Shown here: positions 56,001 through 64,000 of the stretch, one piece after another
How the letters are laid out: each line of letters starts with the position of its first letter
Numbering within the stretch: the first letter of the stretch is position 1
NCBI RefSeq assembly: GCF_036711975.1
Contig: NC_091966.1
Span: 36,091,501 to 36,155,500, forward strand
Direction: 5' to 3'
From: Onthophagus taurus
Taxonomy: Eukaryota; Arthropoda; Insecta; Coleoptera; Scarabaeidae
DNA: 64,000 nt
Notes under the pieces: generated by a model
Seen by the model: only the letters and a program-made list of their open reading frames with translations
The model's database searches: none
What the model was told of the DNA's origin: nothing
Program-made: the position numbers and the translations under genes

Positions 56001-59000
56001 TCTTAAGTAATTTATAGTGTACCACAAGGTTTTATGATGTTGTATTATCAGAGTGTTATCAAAAAGTTTCCGTGTTTTTCTTTAGGCATTATGATTTTTT
56101 GTTTATTCTGATGATTTCATTGAATTCCTCATGTAATTTTGTCTCTACATATTGCGGAGCGTCTTCAGAGAGGTCGCCCAATCACCGCTACGACTTCAAA
56201 GAATGTGCAGAAGGGTTGTTGATGCGTTTATCGCTACCCGGAGCGTTCGATCAGGAAAATGGCAAGGAAATTTGGCGTCAGTATCACTTGGAACATCGTC
56301 AGAGGAAAAAAGCTAAAGGTTCAAAACTACAAGATCGGTTATCTCCACTTCCTCAACGATACATTGAAGTTGAAAGATTGGAAAGTGCTCGTTTATCAAA
56401 AGTTCTAATTACTGATGAGAAGATATGTACGATCGCGCCGCTCCGCAAGTATCAGAACCAACGTCAACTACTCAAAAAAGGTCAGCAGAAGACCGCTGCT
56501 GTAAAAATCAACGGTTACACTCAATTCCCTGCTTCTATGATGGTTTGAGAGGCGTCGCCGGGTCAACAATGATCGGAAAGTCAAGATCAACGCCGTCAGC
56601 TATCAAAAGCGAGTTTTACGAGACGTAAAGCCTGTAGAAACATCTAAAAAAAATACAAGAACTTTTTGAACACCTGTATGTGTGAAACAAAATACATGTC
56701 ATTCAGCAGAGAACCGGTAAGATGTAAATTGGTAATTCAAGATAAAAGAGCAGATACCAGCAAAACAATAGTATATTAAAAAACAAGTTTCGTAAGACAC
56801 GTTTGAAATGCACGAATTCAAGTTGAAGTTTTTTATCGAATGAGTGCTTTAAGTCTTATGAAACGTGTTTTTTATGCTATTTTTTGTATTTCGCGCTTTT
56901 ATCCTATTTTTTTCTCTAAAATAAAATAAATTTTGACAATGTAGGGAAATAGGTATGTAGCAGTTGGTAACACCGTAACATTTGAAAATAGAAATTTGAA
57001 TTGACAAAACACAAAGTGTATTCACCTGACAAAAATGTTTCATGTACACCTCCTAAATTATTTTTTCTTATAAGAAATTGCTCAGAGTTCAATGTCCTCA
57101 TCATTGTGAACCTTGTATTCGATGCTAAGAACGTGTTTAAACATCCATAGACAAACATTGTCACATTGACAACTAGAATTAGATCTTAGAACCGTCGCGA
57201 ATTACAAAAGAAGTATTACGAGAATAACAGAAATGAAAACACTAAAAGCTATAGCAGACAGAACTCTTCGAGATTGTGTAAGAAACGATGACATAAAACG
57301 CGTGAAATTCAAGACGTGATAAGATGGGGAAGAGAGCGTAGCAGGAGTTGATATGAACACGTAAATGGAATGGACACCAAACAGAATAGTCCGAATCGTA
57401 CTGGAAGGAAAACCAGAATGAAAATCCAGAAAACCACGAAATACGAGAAATGTCTGGTTTCAAAGGTTCGTTTGCGCGGCATACCTCTCCGAACAGGTTG
57501 ATACTTGCACGCATTTTAGATGCGATATGTACAGCATAGGTGACTGTTGTCATTATGCTACAAGAAAGAGATTACCTGGAATACCTCTACTTGTATCTTC
57601 CAAAAGAAGAAACACTGTTTCTCGGAACAGTTCAAATGAATTGAAATCCCAATTGCCAACTACCTAAGAAAACCAAAATGAAAAGCGAGAAATTTGTTGA
57701 GAAAGTTGCAAACATTGAAGGCGTCGATGTAAATTATGTTGGCTGGTACGATAATAAATTCATGAGCAAATGTCTCTCGATCCGCCGCAGCTCTAATAAG
57801 CTCTTCAACGTTTAAACCTGTCCAATTCCTGATATTCCGCATCCATAAACCTTCTACCAAGTCCACATTTCCCCTCTATCTTTTCCTGAATTATAAGTTG
57901 CACCAATTTCCGTCCATCTTTAGAATTCTTCGGTACGTCCACATTTTAAATGCTTCTATACGATTCATACTGACAGTCTTCAGAGTCCAAGTTTCCGCTC
58001 TGCATAGCAGAGTTGACCAAGCATAACACTTTGTGAGTCTCAGCCGTATAGCGACATCCGTTCATACAATCGTTCATCGCACAGTACTTATTTAGGTGCA
58101 ATGAAATTTTGCCTCACTTGCTCCACTCTAGAACTTACTTCAATGTCAATATCAAGTCTCGAGTCGATCCAGCACTCCAGGTATCTATTCAATCTCACTC
58201 TGCCTCACAGGTATGGTTACGTTTGAGTACCGGGATATTAGTATTACTTTCGTTTGGGTAGTCAACCAGTAAGTAAGAAAGTTTTCTAGATAAAGTAAGA
58301 TTAGAATATACATAGAAGTATGCATAGAAGTATACAATAATATGGGTGGAGTCAACCTGGTAATAAGAAATTCAATATCAAATACTATTTCAACGCCTCG
58401 AATACGTCGAAGACCTAGCAGCTCATAATCGCAATTTGAATTATATGTATGATCTTTATAAGGTGTACCTATTTCAATGTCTCCGTCGCAATGCGTACCA
58501 TATTTTGCACAAGCTTAAATTTGCATTGTTAGGTAAAAATTATGATATGTAGTAATTTTCTGGAGTTCTAATAGCGTTAAGTAACAACACTTTCCAGTCG
58601 ATTACACCAACGTGAATTAACTGCAGAAGAAGTGCGCGCTTTTACAACGCTATTATTAGTGTTGGTTGAGAAAAATTTGAAATGCCTTAGGCGATAAATA
58701 TATGATAATAAAAAGTATTTTTATGATAATATCGAAAGTATTTAGATGAAAATCATCGAAATCTTTAATTTTTGATTGTCAATTTATTTCTCAATTCTTC
58801 TTCTTCCTTTGGCTCTACAACCCTTGGTGGGTTTTAGCCTCCTCAACAATTCTACACCATCCCCATCTATTCCTAGCCACTCGCCACCAGTCTTTCACTC
58901 CCATCGCCCTCAAGTCATTCTTTACGTCAAAATTCATTCGAGTTTTCCATGTTCCATCTTGTTCTGGACCAAATCCTTCTCAGTATTCTTCTTTTGAACT

Positions 59001-60604
59001 TTTTTAGATATTGGTCTTATAAAACACGTATATATTCTTATTTTAGAGCTGTGACTTAGTATATTCGAACACGTCAGTTTCCTGTTTACGAAATAAGATT
59101 TACGGAAATTTCTCAATAGACTCTAAAAATTATCGTTCGTTTTACATAATTTATTTAAACCTACAACTCTATCTATAAACACATCCAAAAATCTTTTTTT
59201 GGCACCGATACGATAAAATGTGTCCTTGATTTAAATAAAACCGTTATTTCTCAATGTTTACAGACACATCTGTGATAAAATACGATAACAACATATGTTT
59301 AATTTACGTATTATTAAAACCGTGTAATATTTCCTTTTTACACGTATTATTACAGTCATTTTTACGATAACACTTTTTTTTTTATTGTCTTTTCGTTTTA
59401 TTGTTAAGCAATAAAATATATAATTCCGAAGATCTCTATTATTTTAATTTCTTTTTTTTAGGTATTTAAAGGGAACATTAGATTTATACGTAGAACAAGA
59501 TTACAGTTTAATTTACTTCCATTATGGCCTAACGAGCAAAAATAAGCCTTCCATAGCTTGGTTGTGGCAAGCCTATAAAGCGTTTGATCGCAAATACAAA
59601 AAGAATTTGAAAGCTTTGTATGTAGTCCACCCGACGAGCTTCCTCAAGATTATTTCACAAGTTTTCCGGCCGGTAATCAGCGTAAAATTCGGCAAGAAAT
59701 TGAATTATATACACTCGTTGAAAGAATTAAGTGAACATATCAAACTCGAACAATTAGCTATTCCGGAAGAAATTAAAGAGTATGATAAAAAAATAATAAA
59801 TAAAATAAGCAACAAAAATTATTAATTATTAATAATTCTTTTTAAGATTTGATAGAAAAACAACCGGGAAAAATAACACAACTGACGTTGATTCTAAAGG
59901 TATTGAGCCAATTGAATCAACGCGACAGTTTGGTGTTACATTACAATTTATAAAGAAGCATTATAATGAGGATATTCCGCCTGTTGTTAAAGAATGTGTT
60001 AAATATTTAGATAAACCTGATGGTAATTATTACCTTTCTTTGATATTGAGTTAATAATTGAATTTATTTTTTAGCCTTAGAAACCGAAGGATTATTTAGG
60101 AGATCTGCAAATTTAACGAAAGTAAAACAATTAGCGAGAGAAGCAAATAAAGGATCCCCATTAACTTTTGAATCTCCCCACGAAGCAGGAGCTTTATTAA
60201 AAAAGTTTTTACGCGAATTAAAAGAACCAATTTTAACTCAAGAGTTATATGATGAAGTTATTCAATTTCAATGTATTAATATTCTTATATAAATTTGTTT
60301 ATAAATATTAATTTATATTTTTATAGATTCTAGTAAAGAAGAACAATTACGCCAAGCTTCTATATTAGTGATGGAAAAATTACCTGAGGATAATTATAAA
60401 TTATTAAAATTTGTTGTGAGCTTTTTATCGAGGGTAATGGAACGTGCAGATCTAAATAAAATGACGGCACAAAATTTGGCTGTCGTTTTTGGTCCGAATT
60501 TAATATGGTCAGATAGTGTTTCAATGTGTCTATCGGCTATAATGCCTATAAATTATTTTACACAATTCCTATTACAACACCACAAAGATATATTCATAGT
60601 GTAA
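53021..60604 (+). CDS. RhoGAP68F: RhoGAP68F / ARHGAP1 homologue (Sec14-BCH plus RhoGAP)
   Basis: Six exons in phase: 53021-53060, 53154-53538, 59462-59779, 59847-60022, 60075-60272 and 60327-60604, about 464 residues (human ARHGAP1 439). An acidic N-terminus leads to a Sec14/CRAL-TRIO (BCH) domain, about residues 100-245, with [20 protein letters not shown] and [20 protein letters not shown]. The RhoGAP domain follows, about 275-460, with [11 protein letters not shown] (arginine finger near 315), [12 protein letters not shown] and [20 protein letters not shown]. The protein stimulates GTP hydrolysis by Rho/Cdc42-type GTPases on endosomes; the Sec14 part binds lipid or Rab proteins. The exon 3/4 junction (GA|GTATGA to AAG|A) is chosen by phase and protein similarity. 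Intron 2 is 5.9 kb and full of relics; introns 3-5 are 50-70 nt. Confidence 0.93.
53539..56070. other. First part of RhoGAP68F intron 2
   Basis: AT-rich intron with no recognised exon. About 54300-54900 is less AT-rich and probably belongs to an old repeat, but I could not assign it. Two stretches, about 55205-55320 and 55440-55560, carry roughly mirrored words (AAGCAGGCTTTGCTT / AAGCAAAGCCTGCTTA), suggesting another foldback element. Confidence 0.4.
56100..56650 (+). pseudogene. Mariner/Tc1-superfamily transposase relic
   Basis: The plus frame encodes a helical DNA-binding-like part ending [20 protein letters not shown], then [19 protein letters not shown] and [22 protein letters not shown], where the following W codon is TGA. 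After a frameshift [20 protein letters not shown] follows. The DEK...TV/TI and FPASxMVWG pattern is that of DDE_3-type insect transposases. Stops, a frameshift and missing ends make it inactive. Confidence 0.65.
57200..58945. mobile_element. LINE 3'-end fragments in RhoGAP68F intron 2
   Basis: Plus strand 57230-57440 reads [20 protein letters not shown] then [21 protein letters not shown]-like sequence, the usual end of an RTE-like RT protein. Minus strand 58050-57660 reads [19 protein letters not shown] then [20 protein letters not shown] and [12 protein letters not shown], the same region of another element. Minus strand 58940-58790 matches a LINE tail encoding [13 protein letters not shown]-like words. 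All are short, dead fragments in opposing orientations. Confidence 0.65.
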
Positions 60605-61660
60605 AAATCTCCAAAACAAAGATACAAAAAGACTTGAAGTAGTAGACTTTTATAATGTAAAAGAAAAGATCGAACTGAGAGCCAAAGATTTTTTTTGGTT
60701 ATAACAAATTTGTAGATTTTTCAGTTTTTGTATATTACTACAATGTATATTAATATAAATCTAGATATACTATGATGCATTTGTTATATTATTAGTAATT
60801 TATCTAAATTGAGATCTTTGTTGGATTGATGATTATAGTGATGATGAGTAGAATGGGAATTTTGAAGAATGTTAAATTAATTGATGTTATACGTAAAACA
60901 ATAATCTGTAACGTTTTCTTCCAGTATAATTTATTGTTTCTACCTCTTTGTCTGTACTTTCCATAATCACTACTTTTCCATTAGTTTGTACGTGAATAAT
61001 TCTATTTATTTTTGTATATGTATTAATTAATATTAATTTTTTTTTGTACAATAATCAATGTGATTGTATTTTAACTTTAATTTCCACAGGATATACGTTG
61101 TATTCCACTTTGTTAACTTATAAATGTAAAATATAAAAAATATACACTAAAAAAATTTATTATTTTTTATTAAACATACAATTTTTATTGATATTAAATT
61201 GATGAATTATGGTTATTATTTTATGATAACTATTTCCCCCCCAAAAAAGCAATTGATTTCATAACTGTTAATTGTTGACTCAGGGACAAGTTTGAGTGCC
61301 TAGTTATCACATCCACGTTGTGGAGAATAAGATCTTTAACCAAAGAGTAGTTATTACAAATCAGAAACAGATCTGATCATTCAATAAATATCTCATCTAA
61401 AATGATTGAGACAAATACACTTAATGGTGGAAAATTAAAACACCTTGTTTTTGTTCGAATTAAAAAAAGAAAAGTATCAAATCTAGTATTGCAGAATTTT
61501 AGCTGGTGACCGCCTAAACCGTGGAAGGAAACAAAATTAGAGAATTCTTATAGGAATTGATTGGCCCATGATTATTATGTGAATGAAGAAATGTAACATT
61601 GCTGAACTATTTTGTTAAAATAAGTGTCGCTTTCTCTGCGTGTAGTCTGTAGTCGTTTTT
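60605..61660. other. 3' flank of RhoGAP68F
   Basis: This is the presumed 3' untranslated region and downstream spacer. No further exon, RNA or repeat is recognised. Confidence 0.45.
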
Positions 61661-61669
61661 TTTGACCAC

Positions 61670-62015
61670 ACTTCTGTTTGTCAAGTCTCATGTTGGGACT
61701 TTACTCAGCAGACGAGAAGAACCAGCTCTGTGTCCATCTGTTGGGCGGCCGTCCTTGTGGTCTTTTTCTTTCAGTGGTCCATATATGCATATTCTGGCCA
61801 ATCTCCTTTCATCCATTCTTTTCACATGCTCCTTCCACCTTTTTTGTCTTACTTTTGTCCATTTTACTACATTCTGTATGTTACATCTTTTTCTGATAGA
61901 GGTGTTGGTCTGCCTATATCACAATGTCACATTCAACATAGATCTCATGACTTTCATCTCCATCGCCCTCATAATTTCCTTCTACATGCATGTATATGTT
62001 CCGCCATATAGTCTC
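61670..62015 (-). mobile_element. LINE reverse-transcriptase C-terminal fragment
   Basis: Minus strand reads AMEMKVMRSMLN, then SIRKRCNIQNVVKWTKVRQK and RWKEHVKRMDERRLARI, the C-terminal region of an RTE-like ORF. The plus-strand frames at 61662-62021 are its antisense shadows. Confidence 0.7.
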
Positions 62016-62430
62016 CCTTAGATAAACTGCCACTTGTGCAACTTGTGCTGTCTTACATATAGATCTTAATAGCTTGTAATTTCTACACCAAGATATTTAA
62101 CAAGCATAACTTGTTCTATTATAGAGTTTCAACTTTGACATCACATGTTCTTAAATTCTCTTCCTTTATCTCCAGTAAGCAATGACATAAACCAGAATGC
62201 AGTAGTTACTTCTGATCACTTCCTTATCAGTTTCACCACCATCTTAAGTACAGTAACAGCTAGTTACGGTGTAGTTGTTTCTGATGTAAACGAAAATGGA
62301 TTATAATGTGAAATTGGTAGCTGGACCAGTTGAAGACATTAAGCTAAACCAAAATTACCGAAATAACGACTCTTGACAAACGTTTATAGTGTAGCAAAGA
62401 AGTGTATCAAGAGATCTAGGGACTAATAGC
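62016..62430. other. Spacer before the satellite array
   Basis: Nothing recognisable is present. Confidence 0.4.
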
Positions 62431-64000
62431 AACTTAAATTTGCTTTAAAATGCTCTTTATTACATCATATCTTAACTCGTTTTTGAGATATTTTTTTAAT
62501 TTCAGATTTTATAGAAAAAATAATTAAGCGTGCAGAGTTAGATTTAAAAAATCATAACAACGAAATTTACGGAAAATAAAGAGTTATTTATGGCAGGTTG
62601 AAACTTCTTTAAATTTGCTTTAAAATGCTGTTTATTACATGATTATATCTTAACTCGTTCTTAAGATATTATTTTTTTAATTTCTAATTTTGTATAAAAA
62701 ATAAGCGTGCGGAGTTAGATTTAAAAAATCATAACAATGAGATTTATAGAGAATAAAGAATTATTTATGGCATGTTGAAACTTCTTTAAATTTGCTTTAA
62801 AATGCTCTTTATTTCATCGTGATATCTTAAATCGTTCTTGAGATATGATTTCTTTAATTGTTTATTTTATAGAAAAAATAATTAAGCGTGCGGAAGAGTT
62901 AGATTTAAAAAATCATAACAACGAGATTTATGGAGAATAAAGAATTATTTATGGTACGTTGGAACTTCTTTAAATTTGCTTTAAATTGCTCCTTATTACA
63001 TCATGATACCTTATCCCCTTCTTGAGATACAATTTTTTTTAATTTCTTATTTTATAGAAAAAATAATTAAGCGTGCAGAAGAGTTAGATTAAAAAAATTA
63101 TAACAACGAGATTTATGGAGAATAAAGAATTATTTATGGTACGTTGGAACTTCTTTAAATTTGCTTTAAAATGCTCTTTATTACATCATGATATCTTAAC
63201 TCGTTCTTGAGATATGTCTTTTTAATTTTTTATTTTATAGAAAAAATAATTAAGCGTGCGGAAGAGTTAGATTTAAAAAATCATAACAACGAGATTTATG
63301 GAGAATAAAGAATTATTTATGGTACGTTGGAACTTCTTTAAATTTGCTTTAAAATGCTCTTTATTACATCATGATATCTTAACTCGTTCTTGAGATATGA
63401 CTTTTTAATTTTTTATTTTATAGAAAAAATAATTAAGCGTGCGGAAGAGTTAGATTTAAAAAATCATAACAACGAGATTTATGGAGAATAAAGAATTATT
63501 TATGGTACGTTGGAACTTCTTTAAAATGCTCTTTATTACATCATGATACCTTAACCCATTCTTGAGATACAATTTTTTTAATTTCAGACTTTATAGAAAA
63601 AATAATTAAGCGCGCAGAGTTAGATTTAAAAAATCATAACAATGAGGTTTATGGAGAATAAAGAATTATTTATGGCACGTTGAAACTTCTTTAAATTGGC
63701 TTTAAAATGCTCTTTATTACATGATTATATCTTAACTCGTTTTTGAGATATGATTTTTTCAATTTCTGATTTTATAGAAAAAAAAAAAAAAATAAAAAAT
63801 AATCAAACACAGAATTTAGTTAAAAATTCATAACAACGTTGTTTATGGATATTAAGCAATTATTTTAGACACACTTAATCTGCATTAAATTTGCTTTAAA
63901 ATGCTTTTCATTTCATCATTCTATCTCATTTTGTTTTTGAGATATCACATATTAATTTTTACTTTTCGGCATATACGAAATATGTATATAAGGAGAAAGT
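62430..64000. repeat. AT-rich satellite, ~174-185-bp monomers, 8-9 copies, open at right edge
   Basis: The word TTTGCTTTAAAATGCT recurs at about 62439, 62613, 62791, 62976, 63160, 63343 and 63889, with shortened or altered forms in between, giving a period of 174-185 bp. Each monomer also carries ATAATTAAGCGTGCGGAAGA, AATCATAACAACGAGATTTA and GAATTATTTATGGTACGTTG. Copies in the centre (62980-63540) are nearly identical; the outer ones are more diverged. The array continues past the window. No coding frame is maintained. Confidence 0.92.

Noticed and set aside
62430-64000. CRISPR-like regular repeats
   Set aside because: Monomers are contiguous ~180-bp satellite units with no short repeat/unique spacer pattern, in an animal genome.

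Overview
The window is animal nuclear DNA and almost certainly insect. Genes are split by short AT-rich GT-AG introns, often 60-70 nt, and by multi-kilobase introns filled with transposon debris. Base composition is AT-rich. Every recognisable protein is a conserved metazoan housekeeping or ciliary protein. A beetle-like genome is my guess from the mixture of non-LTR retrotransposon relics, Tc1/mariner relics and foldback MITEs; the sequence alone does not prove it. There are no bacterial genes, operons or CRISPR arrays.

Layout, left to right. 1-4502 is repeat-rich and holds no exon I can support; it lies inside the first intron of a minus-strand gene whose first coding exon is 4524-6076 (proline-rich, start of a PH domain, perhaps ARAP/RhoGAP15B). 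IFT122 (+, 8737-16955) converges on SURF1 (-, 17044-18074). SURF1 diverges from the intronless SAMTOR gene (+, 18198-19070), followed by ARMC8 (+, 19887-about 22128). 22355-29471 is a gene-poor block of foldback elements, a MITE pair and a tandem array. A single-exon ICA69 gene (-, 29472-30644) diverges from VPS8 (+, 31093-42578), whose introns carry about 7.8 kb of nested repeats. VPS8 converges on RMC1 (-, 42989-47741). RMC1 diverges from a histidine-triad gene, HINT3 copy A (+, 48089-48711). A tandem segmental duplication follows: a broken RMC1 copy (48861-51414), riddled with MITEs, and an intact HINT3 copy B (+, 51782-52405). RhoGAP68F/ARHGAP1 (+, 53021-60604) is the last gene. From about 62430 to the right edge runs an AT-rich satellite with a repeat of about 180 bp.

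How the genes relate. VPS8 (CORVET tether, Rab5 endosomes) and RMC1 (subunit of the Mon1-Ccz1 Rab7 exchange factor) act on successive steps of endosome maturation and sit tail to tail. ICA69 and RhoGAP68F are also membrane-traffic proteins in related systems. IFT122 (ciliary IFT-A), SURF1 (cytochrome oxidase assembly), SAMTOR (methionine/SAM sensing for mTORC1) and ARMC8 (CTLH/GID ubiquitin ligase) are unrelated neighbours. Exon boundaries were placed by hand from GT-AG signals, reading-frame phase and remembered family similarity; no alignment or RNA evidence was available.
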